NCBI RefSeq assembly: GCF_014647595.1 | Contig: NZ_BMPM01000006.1 | Location: forward strand, 229,469-293,468 | Direction: 5' to 3' | Source: Paenarthrobacter histidinolovorans | Lineage (GTDB): Bacteria > Actinomycetota > Actinomycetes > Actinomycetales > Micrococcaceae | Length of the DNA stretch: 64,000 nucleotides | Shown here: in pieces, positions 17,455-25,130 of the stretch | Position numbering within the stretch: the stretch's first letter is position 1 | Layout: the number at the start of each line of letters is the position of its first letter | The notes under the pieces: model-generated | What the model was told of the DNA's origin: nothing | The model's database searches: none | The model's input: only the letters and a program-made list of their open reading frames with translations | Made by a program: the position numbers and the translations under genes

Positions 17455-18714
17455 TCAGGCAAAGAGCCCGTCGCCTACGAATCCCCCGGGAGCGCATCCC
17501 GGCGGAATCGCGAACACGGCCGATCCCACCGGAGTGGTCCACAGATTGAGCAGGTCCAGCTCGTCAAGCCGGCGCTGGATGGGAACGAACTGCCTCTGGA
17601 CGTCGGCCTGATACGAAGCGAAGATCAGCCCGGAATCGGAGACACCCCCAGGGCCCGGCACGGAATCGTAGTTGAACGCCCGCCGGAAGATCCGCTGGGA
17701 TGAGTCCTCCGGCCGGGCCCTGCGCAGGTGGGAGAAATCGGCAATCACGGGAAACCCGACCGGCGTGACGGCGGCGAAGTCCGGCTCGTCGTGTTCGGAC
17801 TTTCCCGTCAACGGAGCACCGTTGGCCAGCCGGCGGCCCACGGCTTCTTCCCGCCCGGATTTATCCAGCTCGTCCCACTTGTCCAGGTTCATGCTGATCC
17901 TGCGAATCACCAGGGATGTCCCGTTCGGTGTCCACGCCGGCATGCCGTCATCCCCGTAGACAACCCGCTCGAACTCCGCACTGCCCGGGGCTGGGTTGGA
18001 TGTCCCATCCACCTGCCCGAAAAGATTCCTCATGGTGGTGCCGGACTGTTCCGTTCCGTAGGCCCGGCGGAATCCTGATTGCACCCAACGGACAGTGGTG
18101 AAGCTGCGGCTGTCCTTGAGCAGCATGCGCTGCGCGTGGGCAACCGTCAGTGGATCGTCGGCGCAGATCTGCAGCAACAGGTCGCCACCACTGAGCTCCG
18201 GCACCAACTTGTCGATGGAAAATGCCGGAAGGACCGACGGCCCTGCCTGGACCCGCTCCGGGCCCAGGACCCGGAAGAGACCCGGGCCGAATCCGAAAGT
18301 GACGGTCAGCCGGGCCGGACGAACCGCCAGTTCGCCCTCGGTGTCGGCCAGCGCAGGCTTTCCCTGGGTCAGGTTGGCTGCGTCGTCGCTCAACAGCTTC
18401 AGCAGTGACTTGAGCCGTTCGGGTGTGGTCCCTGTTTTCAGATCGAGAGCGACAAAAACTCCATGGGCCTGCGCGGCAGTTCCAACGCCCGCCTGCCTGT
18501 CGGCATAAAACGGCACGGTCCTTGTGCCGTTGGCGCCATCCTCCGAAGCCACTTGCATTTGCGGAGCTGCGGTCCCGGCCAGTTGCGCGCCCGCCGCAGC
18601 CAACGCCCCGACGCCGGCGGCGGCACCTCCGAAGAGAAGGTGCCGCCGCCGGAGACCCGATCCCGGAGGTGGTGTATTGCCGCCCGGTGCGGGGGTCCCC
18701 ACTGCGTCAACCAC
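17455..18714 (-). CDS. Dyp-type peroxidase, Tat-exported (EfeB-like)
   Basis: Extracytoplasmic haem peroxidase of 419 residues. The twin-arginine signal is LRRRHLLFGGAAAG (about 21-34). The GxxDG motif is GQVDG (233-237, catalytic Asp236), the proximal haem ligand is probably His329, and a conserved Arg lies near 344. GTG start. Its start overlaps the stop of the PCu(A)C gene (TAGTG), implying translational coupling. EfeB proteins usually sit with EfeU/EfeO iron genes; here the partners are copper proteins, so the substrate may differ from haem or iron. Confidence 0.92.
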   Translation of the reverse strand: MVDAVGTPAPGGNTPPPGSGLRRRHLLFGGAAAGVGALAAAGAQLAGTAAPQMQVASEDGANGTRTVPFYADRQAGVGTAAQAHGVFVALDLKTGTTPERLKSLLKLLSDDAANLTQGKPALADTEGELAVRPARLTVTFGFGPGLFRVLGPERVQAGPSVLPAFSIDKLVPELSGGDLLLQICADDPLTVAHAQRMLLKDSRSFTTVRWVQSGFRRAYGTEQSGTTMRNLFGQVDGTSNPAPGSAEFERVVYGDDGMPAWTPNGTSLVIRRISMNLDKWDELDKSGREEAVGRRLANGAPLTGKSEHDEPDFAAVTPVGFPVIADFSHLRRARPEDSSQRIFRRAFNYDSVPGPGGVSDSGLIFASYQADVQRQFVPIQRRLDELDLLNLWTTPVGSAVFAIPPGCAPGGFVGDGLFA

Positions 18715-19283
18715 TATTTGGTCGGGGCAGGCGATGCTGACGCACCGTCCCCGCCCGGGGCGTAGTTCTCGTTGGCGCCTGAGAAGTCCTTCCCCTGGGC
18801 AGTGAAGGTGACCGTACCGCCGTCGGACGTTTTCAGCTCAAAGGTGACCTGGTCACCGGCCTGGACCGGTTTGGTCAGGCCCATGAGCATGATGTGGTTC
18901 GCGCCGGGCTCGAGCTTGAGTTCGCCCTTGGCAGGAATCACGAAACCACCCTGTTTGGCCTGCATTTTCATGGTGCCATCGGCTCCCATGACAGTTTCGT
19001 GCAGTTCCACCATGGTGGCGACGGGTGCTGACGCGCTGATGATCGTCACGTCGTTGTCGCCGGTGTTGCGAATCGTTCCGAACGCGGCCGACATGCCGGT
19101 CTCCGCAACCTTTACCCAGGTATCGGAGACGGTCAATGGCCCGGCGGACTGGCTTTGGGAGGTGGCTTGGGTTGCGGAACCGGAGGCGCCGGGCGCCTGG
19201 CTGTCGTTCTGTCCACAAGCGGTGAGAGCCAGGGATGCGGCTGCGACAAGGGACAGGACGGGAACAATGATTTTCTTCTTCAC
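18714..19283 (-). CDS. Periplasmic copper chaperone PCu(A)C lipoprotein
   Basis: A 189-residue lipoprotein that carries Cu(I) outside the membrane, typically to cytochrome oxidase CuA centres or copper enzymes. The start is GTG 19283 (GAGAG upstream), giving KKK, a hydrophobic stretch and lipobox LTAC. The copper-binding pattern H-x(n)-M...H-x-M is present as ELHETVMGADGTMKM and ANHIMLMG. A Ser/Thr/Gln-rich linker follows the lipidated cysteine. It is the third gene of a four-gene run and is coupled to the peroxidase. Confidence 0.92.
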   Translation of the reverse strand: MKKKIIVPVLSLVAAASLALTACGQNDSQAPGASGSATQATSQSQSAGPLTVSDTWVKVAETGMSAAFGTIRNTGDNDVTIISASAPVATMVELHETVMGADGTMKMQAKQGGFVIPAKGELKLEPGANHIMLMGLTKPVQAGDQVTFELKTSDGGTVTFTAQGKDFSGANENYAPGGDGASASPAPTK

Positions 19284-19362
19284 GGTGATGCTCTCTGTTT
19301 CGGATTGGTGTCCTGCGGCAGGCCTTCCGGCCGCGACGCAGGAAAGATGACAGGCGTCTTGG

Positions 19363-19980
19363 TTACTCGCCACGAGTGCCGGACCGACGCCGGCGTTTGA
19401 AGACTCCCCAACCCAGGTACAAAGCCAGGCCCGCAACGGCCCCAAGGGCAGCGGCAATCAGCCACTCCGGGATCCGTACAGCGGCCGTCGCCTCCTTGGG
19501 CTCGGCCGACCCGGCAGGAGCGTCGGGGGCGGCGTTGCCGGGGGCCGCGATGGCACCGGCCGTCGCATCCGCCCCCACAAGGAAGGTGTAGCTGCCGTTG
19601 ATGGGGTGACCGTCGCTGGAAACCACGCGCCACCTGACTTGGTATTCCCCGGTGGGCAGGTCAGCGGCGAGGGGCTGGGTCAGGGTCCCCCGGTCCAGGA
19701 CGGATTCTCCTTGGACCCAGTTGTTTGATGCGGCATCGACGACGCGTACTTCGTGGCCGATGGTCAGTAATGGTGCACTGAATTTCAGTTCAATGCCCGA
19801 CGGCGGCGCGGACAGCCGCTCGCCGGTTGAAGGGGTGGACGAAACCAGTTGGTCATGCGCGGACGCCGGCGGTGCAGCGACCAGCCCGAAGGCAAGGCAC
19901 AGCACGACGACGGCAAGTGGGATTGCTCCGCTGAGTCCTGGGTTTCGCCATGAAGATATACGCAAGGATTCTCTTGCCAT
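19363..19980 (-). CDS. CopC-domain copper resistance protein
   Basis: A 205-residue secreted protein: signal peptide ending ASA at 41, mature protein starting with His42 (the conserved CopC copper ligand), and a beta-sandwich with SSDGHPINGSYTF. An Ala/Pro linker, one C-terminal transmembrane helix (about 172-192) and RRRR anchor it to the membrane. It lacks the fused CopD domain seen in YcnJ; the upstream membrane protein may fill that role. About 80 nt separate it from each neighbour. Confidence 0.9.
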   Translation of the reverse strand: MARESLRISSWRNPGLSGAIPLAVVVLCLAFGLVAAPPASAHDQLVSSTPSTGERLSAPPSGIELKFSAPLLTIGHEVRVVDAASNNWVQGESVLDRGTLTQPLAADLPTGEYQVRWRVVSSDGHPINGSYTFLVGADATAGAIAAPGNAAPDAPAGSAEPKEATAAVRIPEWLIAAALGAVAGLALYLGWGVFKRRRRSGTRGE

Positions 19981-20061
19981 GGCTGCTTCCCGCCCCGCGG
20001 CCTGCGGCAGAGTCCGGCAGTCCGTGAAAGGGATCGCCGCCCGAAGCCGGGCTGGCGGGGC

Positions 20062-20697
20062 TTATGAGGTGATGAAGGCGCGGTGCGCCTGGGACACGAC
20101 AGGAAGCGGCGGCGGTCCGCGGTGGCGCATGGCCAGCAGCGGGACCCCAAGATTGCGCAGCGGGCGGACCGCCCAGTCCGCGGGGATGACTTTGGCTTCC
20201 GGTTCCACGGCCAAGGGTTGGATGGCCCTGAGGAAAGGAACCAGCCTGAGGCCAAGGGCAGTCAGCAAACGTACCGCTGTGACCTCGCCGTAGCGCAGGA
20301 CGGCAATCGTGGCGATGGCTGCGAGCGCGTGCCCCAGGAGCATCGCCGGAGAGGTGTGATCCAGGGCTCCGGGATCCGGCATTGATGCGAGAATGTGCCC
20401 GGCGTGGCCGGCATGCCCTGCGGCCGCTGCCATGCCGTCGTCGTGTGAACCGGGGTCCAGGCTGTAGAGGCTGTGGAACACGCTCTGGCTGGCAACCACT
20501 GCTGTGGCGAGTCGCCACAGCGACAGCACTTTTCCGGCAAGGGCCATACACACCAGACCGGAAAGCGCCAGGGACAGGATCAGGAGGGGCGCCGCTGGCG
20601 CGCTGCCGCCCGAGATGACGTGTGATGCGGCGGCGAGGAAGGTGGCAACAACAGCGCCAGCCCAGCCGCGCGCGAAGCGGGCCTTGCGTGCCGTCAT
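20062..20697 (-). CDS. Hypothetical membrane protein, copper-operon associated
   Basis: About 211 residues, mostly hydrophobic with around five helices. A loop reading HDDGMAAAAGHAGHAGH (about residues 87-103), with further His and Met nearby, could bind metal. The start at ATG 20697 is chosen for GGGGGAGG upstream; an upstream in-frame start at 20724 lacks one. It is the first gene of the operon with CopC, PCu(A)C and Dyp peroxidase. I do not recognise a named family; copper transport or sensing is inference from context and the His-rich loop. Confidence 0.7.
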   Translation of the reverse strand: MTARKARFARGWAGAVVATFLAAASHVISGGSAPAAPLLILSLALSGLVCMALAGKVLSLWRLATAVVASQSVFHSLYSLDPGSHDDGMAAAAGHAGHAGHILASMPDPGALDHTSPAMLLGHALAAIATIAVLRYGEVTAVRLLTALGLRLVPFLRAIQPLAVEPEAKVIPADWAVRPLRNLGVPLLAMRHRGPPPLPVVSQAHRAFITS

Positions 20698-20880
20698 GTC
20701 CCTCCCCCTTTTTCGGAGGGCCACCCACGGCTGGCCCTCCTTACGATGCAGTCATTCTACGCGACGTAGAATCCGTGCTGGGTACCAACGCAACGATTGA
20801 ATCCGAGGGCTTCCACCGGAGAACCTTGATCTTCCCGGCCACCAAAACATCGAACTCCGGTAATACAGGAGTAGTATCTC

Positions 20881-20914
20881 CGTGCGTGGCGGCCTTTTTT
20901 GACCGCCACGCACG
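20881..20914. promoter_or_regulatory. Perfect 12-bp inverted repeat in intergenic region
   Basis: CGTGCGTGGCGG (20881-20892) and CCGCCACGCACG (20903-20914) flank a T-rich 10-nt loop. It lies between the start of the copper operon and the DUF4193 gene. It could be an attenuator hairpin in a leader or an operator; the T-run is inside the loop, so it is not a normal terminator. Confidence 0.5.
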
Positions 20915-21018
20915 TGGTTTTCGCCACAAGCAGTAGAACTGGGGTATGGTATGGAATTTTCATGGCATGCTGTACGTTGCATACCCGGTAACCCCCTAAC
21001 ACGAAGAGGCATTAAAAA

Positions 21019-21318
21019 GTGGCAGCCGATTACGACGAACTCCGTACCGATGTAAAAGAGAACCAGGAGCAGTCGCTCCAGGCTCTTCAATCTGCCAGCG
21101 CCCCCACGGCCAAGAGCGTCGTGCTGGAACTGGACGAAACCGATGGCCTTGACGCCAATGGCCCCGGTGGCGAAATCGTCGCCGAGGAACTGGTCATCCA
21201 GGTCATCCCGCAGGCAAACGATGAGTTCACGTGCAACTCTTGTTTCCTGGTACGCCACCGCTCGCAGATTGCCCGCGAAAAAGATGGCGTTGCCTACTGC
21301 ACTGACTGCGAAGGCTAA
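21019..21318 (+). CDS. DUF4193 domain protein
   Basis: A 99-residue actinobacteria-specific protein. It is acidic, with a C-terminal zinc ribbon (CNSC at 73-76 and CTDC at 95-98). GTG start with GAAGAGG 10 nt upstream. The family is strongly conserved across actinobacteria; RNA polymerase or ribosome association is sometimes suspected but not shown here. A strong terminator follows. Confidence 0.88.
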   Translation: MAADYDELRTDVKENQEQSLQALQSASAPTAKSVVLELDETDGLDANGPGGEIVAEELVIQVIPQANDEFTCNSCFLVRHRSQIAREKDGVAYCTDCEG

Positions 21319-21375
21319 GACGACCCAACACCCCGGCGGACTGAACGTCGTCAGGGAGTGCCGCCGTCGGGATTA

Positions 21376-21419
21376 AATTGCGGAAGGACCGGAGCATGCG
21401 CTCCGGTCCTTCCGCAATT
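21376..21419. terminator. Bidirectional terminator with 20-bp perfect stem
   Basis: Arms at 21376-21395 and 21400-21419 begin AATTGCGGAAGG and enclose ATGC; each end is A/T-rich, suiting both strands. It lies between convergent DUF4193 and LapA genes and shares the GGACCGGAGC core with 17395-17430. Confidence 0.88.
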
Positions 21420-21424
21420 AAGGC

Positions 21425-21808
21425 CTAAGGTGCCGTTCCCGGACCGCCCACGGCCTTCTTGCGCCGGTGGTTGCCCATCCTGAGTTGAAGGATGCGCGCT
21501 CCCCCGGCGAGGGCAACCAGCACCCCGCCACCCACGGCGGCAATGAAGAGCGTGGTACCCAAGGCGAGCGTCCCCTCCAGTCCAAAGAACCGGACGGTGA
21601 TCATGTCCTGGTTCTGGACAAAGAACACAATCAACATCACCAGGACCACCAAGCCGACAGCCACCGCTACCCACAGCGCTGCTGTGCGGGTGGGCCGGGC
21701 GTGGCCTGGTGCGGGCGGCGGGGTCACGCGTTCCTGGTGCCCGGAACCGACCCGGTCCGGGCGCGCCGTACCACCCGGAACACCTGCTGCATCTTCGTGG
21801 AAACTCAT
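21425..21808 (-). CDS. LapA-domain (DUF1049) membrane protein
   Basis: A 127-residue protein with a Pro-rich cytoplasmic N-terminus, two transmembrane helices (about 43-65 and 81-102) joined by FVQNQDMITVRFFGLEGTL, and a basic tail. FxxxN and the following short beta segment are the LapA signature. In E. coli LapA takes part in lipopolysaccharide assembly control; Gram-positive members are uncharacterised. A motif shared with the manganese catalase promoter lies about 45 nt upstream. Confidence 0.8.
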   Translation of the reverse strand: MSFHEDAAGVPGGTARPDRVGSGHQERVTPPPAPGHARPTRTAALWVAVAVGLVVLVMLIVFFVQNQDMITVRFFGLEGTLALGTTLFIAAVGGGVLVALAGGARILQLRMGNHRRKKAVGGPGTAP

Positions 21809-21852
21809 TGACGGCCCCCTTTGTACGCCAGCACGTACTATGCAATTACATA

Positions 21853-21868
21853 ATAAGCATGCTGACTA
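21853..21868 (-). promoter_or_regulatory. 16-nt motif shared with manganese catalase upstream region
   Basis: Reads TAGTCAGCATGCTTAT on the minus strand, 45 nt before the LapA start. It matches 15 of 16 positions of 32809-32824 ahead of the manganese catalase gene in the same orientation. Possible shared regulator site. Confidence 0.5.
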
Positions 21869-21931
21869 GCTGCTCAACAGTGGCACGCCGGTCCGAACAT
21901 GGTCAAGGTGGCACACTTGCCAATCGATGAG

Positions 21932-21961
21932 GAAGGGCCGGAGTTCGCGGTCCGGCCCTTC
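21932..21961. terminator. Hairpin terminator
   Basis: GAAGGGCCGGA / TCCGGCCCTTC with an 8-nt loop, just downstream of the minus-strand small gene ending at 21977. Confidence 0.7.
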
Positions 21962-21976
21962 GGCTTGGTAACCCCG

Positions 21977-22207
21977 TCAGACGGAGTAGTCAGTTGATGT
22001 CGCGCCGGGGTCGTTGTTCCGGACAGCGTAGTGATGGCCTTCGGAATCGGTTTCAACATCGAAATTCTTCAGGTCTTCCTCGGAAGCGGTCTCAAAATCG
22101 TCATGCTTATGCACAACCGGGGCATCCGTGTCACCGTGTGTTGCGGGCCCAAAAACGGACTGCAGCCGATCGGTCACATGCTGGAAGCCTTCCAATCTGC
22201 GTCCCAT
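21977..22207 (-). CDS. Small hypothetical protein
   Basis: A 76-residue acidic soluble protein with no signal peptide or helix of membrane length. Its features are GRRLEGFQHVTDRLQSVFGPA at the N-terminus and an Asp/Glu/His-rich C-terminal half. GGAGGTGGAAGA precedes the ATG, a strong ribosome binding site, and a hairpin follows the stop, which supports a real gene. Family not recognised. Confidence 0.65.
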   Translation of the reverse strand: MGRRLEGFQHVTDRLQSVFGPATHGDTDAPVVHKHDDFETASEEDLKNFDVETDSEGHHYAVRNNDPGATSTDYSV

Positions 22208-22326
22208 GTTCTTCCACCTCCTCCCGTGCTGGAGAAAGAAAAAGCGCGCGCCCTTCAGTGAGGCAATTTTACGCCTGCGGGCACGAAAAGGCTCTGGATC
22301 GGACGAACGCCGGGCCGGCAGTTAAG

Positions 22327-22351
22327 GACAATCCGGGCGCCGGGCATTGTC
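22327..22351 (-). terminator. Probable terminator hairpin
   Basis: GACAAT...ATTGTC with inner CCGG/CCGG pairs, immediately after the minus-strand gene that ends at 22386. Confidence 0.5.
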
Positions 22352-22385
22352 ATGAAGTGGCAACTCGGCGGGAGGCAAACGGGGT

Positions 22386-22610
22386 TTAGCGCAGGGACTT
22401 GTCGTCCGGGTTGCGGGGAACCACGTAGGTGCTGCCATCCGGCCGGTGGAGGGTTTCCCACTGCTGCGTCTCGGCTTGGCGCTGGGCCAGCAGCTTCCGG
22501 TTGGCTTCGGTCATTTCGTGATCCAGGGAGCTGCTGTGCGCCGGGCCAAAAATGACGCGAAACTTTCCGGTTGCGCGCATGAATTTCCGGGTGAAGGATT
22601 CCTTTGCCAC
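22386..22610 (-). CDS. Small hypothetical protein
   Basis: A 74-residue basic soluble protein (KESFTRKFMRATGKFRVIFG, then EANRKLLAQRQAET and PDGSTYVVPRNPD). GTG start with GAGGAG 9 nt upstream. It is divergent from the OhrR-like gene across 114 bp. No family recognised; its clear ribosome binding site and the hairpin downstream argue that it is expressed. Confidence 0.65.
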   Translation of the reverse strand: MAKESFTRKFMRATGKFRVIFGPAHSSSLDHEMTEANRKLLAQRQAETQQWETLHRPDGSTYVVPRNPDDKSLR

Positions 22611-22664
22611 GCGGATCGACTCCTCATTGCTCGACGACTCTATGTGTTCATAGTACGCTAATCA

Positions 22665-22676
22665 TTAGTGCACTAA
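22665..22676. promoter_or_regulatory. Candidate OhrR operator
   Basis: Perfect palindrome TTAGTGCACTAA within a wider AT-rich inverted repeat (CTAATCAT...ACTAATTG), 49 nt before the OhrR-like gene. This resembles the AT-rich dyads used by OhrR/MarR repressors. Confidence 0.6.
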
Positions 22677-22724
22677 CTAATTGGTTCGGTGTAGCCTCGT
22701 CAATGCAGCAAGCAGGAGGAAGCC

Positions 22725-23213
22725 ATGACGACCATCAGCGATACCAGCCAGGAAACCGATGACCTCCTGCTGGAACGCCAACTGTGCTTTGCCCTCACCG
22801 TAGCCTCGCGCAGCGTTGTAGGCGTCTACAAGCCCGTCCTTGAAAAACTCGGCCTCACCCACCCCCAATACCTGGTGATGCTGGCCCTGTGGGAACGCAG
22901 CCCGCGGACACTGAAGGACATCAGCGACAGCCTCCTCCACGATCCCGCTACCCTCTCGCCGCTGCTCAAGCGCCTGGAAGAAGCGCAGCTCATCACCCGC
23001 GAGCGCGTGCCAGGCAATGAGCGCGCACTGGCCATCACGCTTACAGACAAGGGGGCGGCCCTCCGCGCACAGGCAACGGCAGTGCCCGGGGAAATCCGCG
23101 ACCGCCTGCAGCTCAGCCGCGAGGAAGTAGCCGAACTCCACCAAGCCATGACCGGTTTGATTGCTGCCACTCAGCGCACTGGCCAAGAGCCACGTAAAAT
23201 GGAGGCAACCTAG
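22725..23213 (+). CDS. OhrR-like MarR family peroxide-sensing regulator
   Basis: A 162-residue winged-helix regulator. The N-terminal LLLERQLCFAL segment with a single reactive cysteine (Cys22), followed by LGLTHPQYLVMLALWE, is diagnostic of OhrR, which is inactivated by organic hydroperoxides. The DNA-reading segment is DPATLSPLLKRLEEAQLI and the wing is RERVPGNERALAITLT. AGGAGGAAGCC precedes the ATG. No ohr peroxidase gene lies beside it in this window; instead an SSI-like lipoprotein gene starts 8 nt after its stop. Confidence 0.88.
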   Translation: MTTISDTSQETDDLLLERQLCFALTVASRSVVGVYKPVLEKLGLTHPQYLVMLALWERSPRTLKDISDSLLHDPATLSPLLKRLEEAQLITRERVPGNERALAITLTDKGAALRAQATAVPGEIRDRLQLSREEVAELHQAMTGLIAATQRTGQEPRKMEAT

Positions 23214-23221
23214 GAGATCCG

Positions 23222-23767
23222 ATGCGCATGCGAAGTGTCCGCACATTACTGGCAGTACTTGCTGTCGCCAGCCTCGCCGCATGCTCCGGCGCCCCCGCCC
23301 CAGGTTCCACCAGCAGCGCAACCCAGGCACCGACGTCGGCCCCTTCAAGCAGCAGCACGGCACCCGGCAGCCCCTCCGCCAGCAGTACCCCGGCAGCGAG
23401 CGGCAGCCAGTCGGCAACGGCCGGACGCGGCGACGCTGAACTATCCATCACGCTCCTTGAGACTCCGGAGGCGGCGCCCAAGACCTTCACCCTGGTCTGC
23501 ACCGGGGGAACGCCCGCTGCGGAGAGCAACCATCCATCGGCTGCCGAAGCCTGCGCCGCGATCAAGAACAACCCCTCCATGCTCAGCCCCGCTCCCCCTC
23601 GGGCCGACCGGGCCTGCACCATGCAGTACGGCGGCCCCGCAACCGCCAAGGTGACCGGCGTCGTGGATGGCAAGGAAGTGGCGGCTGCCTTCAACCGCAC
23701 CGACGGTTGCCAGATCGGCATGTGGGACGCCGCCAAGAGCGTCCTCGGATCAGATGGCGGTTTCTAG
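23222..23767 (+). CDS. Subtilisin-inhibitor-like (SSI) lipoprotein
   Basis: A 181-residue lipoprotein: signal with lipobox LAAC (Cys21), a Ser/Thr/Pro-rich linker of about 45 residues, then an SSI domain. Its four cysteines (93, 111, 132, 163) match the two SSI disulfides. By alignment of CTMQYGG with the SSI reactive loop (C-P-M-V-Y), P1 is Met134. It would be a surface-tethered serine protease inhibitor. The TAGGAG ribosome site overlaps the end of the OhrR-like gene, so the two are co-transcribed. A large subtilase gene lies 1.4 kb away on the other strand. Confidence 0.85.
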   Translation: MRMRSVRTLLAVLAVASLAACSGAPAPGSTSSATQAPTSAPSSSSTAPGSPSASSTPAASGSQSATAGRGDAELSITLLETPEAAPKTFTLVCTGGTPAAESNHPSAAEACAAIKNNPSMLSPAPPRADRACTMQYGGPATAKVTGVVDGKEVAAAFNRTDGCQIGMWDAAKSVLGSDGGF

Positions 23768-24692
23768 GCTGCGGCACCTTCCCCAAGAAGAATGGCTTGG
23801 GTTGGAGGCTGCCCATCACGCCCGGGTCGCACGCTACGCCGACCCTTACCTGGCCCGGCGCTCGGCCGGCAAGAAGCACCCGGTTGAGGACTTCCTCTTC
23901 ACCTACTACACCCAGAAGCCCGGGCAGTTGCTGCGCTGGCACCCAGGTGATGCCGTGGTCCTCAGCGGTGAGCGGGCTCTGGAGCGCAGCGCGTGGAAGT
24001 TCTACCGGGCCCTCGACGACGGCGAACTCGCCACGCTCGGGCTGCCTGCGGGAACATCTGCAGTCACCTTTGACCGGGCCGGCTTCCTGGCCGACCGCAC
24101 CGAAGCGATCCGCTTCGCGGGCATCATCTTGTCCGGCACGGCCAAGCGACCGGCCCAGTTCGGCTGCTTCGGACTGCACGAGTGGGCCATGGTGTACCGG
24201 CAGGCGAAGTTCGAACTGCGCCACGAATACCTGGAACTCCGGCTCGGCGGCGACGGCACGGACACCGTGGTGGAAGAGAACCGCATCCGCTGCTCCCACT
24301 TCGATGCCTTCCGCTTCTACACCCCCGACGCCCTGCCCCTGAATGAGCTCACGCCGACCCGCGAAAACCAGCGCACCATGGAGCAACCCGGCTGCCTGCA
24401 CGCCAACATGGACCTCTACAAGTGGGCTTACAAACTCACGCCGGCACTCCCCAGCGAGCTGGTGATGGACTGCTTTGAGTTGTCGTGGCGGATCCGGGCC
24501 ATGGACATGCAGGCCTCTCCCTACGATCTTGAGGAATGGGGCTACCCACCCATCAGGATCGAGACACCGCAGGGCAAGGCCGAGTACGTTGAATACCAGC
24601 GGGCTTTCGCAGCCGAATCCCAGGAGCTGCGGGCCCGCGTGCTCCAGGCTGTAGCCCCGCTCTTGGACGAGCTGAGCGGCGCGGCCGCCTGA
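23754..24692 (+). CDS. Conserved actinobacterial protein often labelled 3-methyladenine DNA glycosylase
   Basis: About 312 residues, cytoplasmic, overlapping the end of the SSI gene by 14 nt. Recognisable segments are HPVEDFLFTYYTQKPGQLLRWHPG (given in full only by position: about residues 41-64), FGLHEWAMVY, HFDAFRFYTP, QPGCLHANMDLYKWAYKL and a C-terminal helix. I recall such proteins in actinobacteria annotated as DNA glycosylases, but I see no helix-hairpin-helix with catalytic Asp and no AAG-type site, so that label is doubtful. Many conserved His, Tyr, Asp and Cys residues suggest an enzyme. Real function unknown. Confidence 0.72.
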   Translation: MAVSRLRHLPQEEWLGLEAAHHARVARYADPYLARRSAGKKHPVEDFLFTYYTQKPGQLLRWHPGDAVVLSGERALERSAWKFYRALDDGELATLGLPAGTSAVTFDRAGFLADRTEAIRFAGIILSGTAKRPAQFGCFGLHEWAMVYRQAKFELRHEYLELRLGGDGTDTVVEENRIRCSHFDAFRFYTPDALPLNELTPTRENQRTMEQPGCLHANMDLYKWAYKLTPALPSELVMDCFELSWRIRAMDMQASPYDLEEWGYPPIRIETPQGKAEYVEYQRAFAAESQELRARVLQAVAPLLDELSGAAA

Positions 24693-24721
24693 GCACCCGA
24701 CGCCACCAGCGAAAGGTCACC

Positions 24722-25111
24722 ATGGTTTCCCCAAGCAACAGCGAATACGACGTCGACCTCACTGTCACGCTGACAGAGGCACCTGGCGCTGACAGCCGGG
24801 AGTTCCACCTCCGGTCCGCCGGGGGTGTCCTCTCCCCCGACCCCGAGTCCGTTGATTCAAACCTGCCGGACGCGACAGCGGCGCTGGCCGCCGTCGAGCA
24901 GTTCGGGGAGGAAATCTTCTTTCCCGAGCCGCGACCGGACCGGATCTGCACTCAACAGTACGGCGGCCCGCAGGTGGCCGAAGTAAGAGGATGGTTCCGC
25001 GGCCGCAAAGTCCACAGCCATTTCAGCAGGACGGATGGTTGCGAGATCGCCCGCTGGAAGGCCTTGGCGGCGTTGCTGGGCAATACCGGAGGCGCAACGG
25101 GGGCGGTGTAG
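24722..25111 (+). CDS. Leaderless SSI-like protein (cytoplasmic inhibitor paralogue)
   Basis: A 129-residue protein with the C-terminal SSI hallmarks (ICTQQYGGPQVAEVRGWFRG, then FSRTDGCEIARW) but no signal peptide or lipobox. The first SSI disulfide is gone (positions read LRSAG and ATAALAA). The second (Cys76-Cys107) remains, and the residue at the P1 position is Gln78. AAAGG lies 5 nt before the ATG, 29 nt after the preceding gene. It is probably a diverged paralogue of the SSI lipoprotein two genes upstream with an intracellular role, perhaps no longer an inhibitor. Confidence 0.75.
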   Translation: MVSPSNSEYDVDLTVTLTEAPGADSREFHLRSAGGVLSPDPESVDSNLPDATAALAAVEQFGEEIFFPEPRPDRICTQQYGGPQVAEVRGWFRGRKVHSHFSRTDGCEIARWKALAALLGNTGGATGAV

Positions 25112-25130
25112 GACGCGCCTTCCGGCGCAC

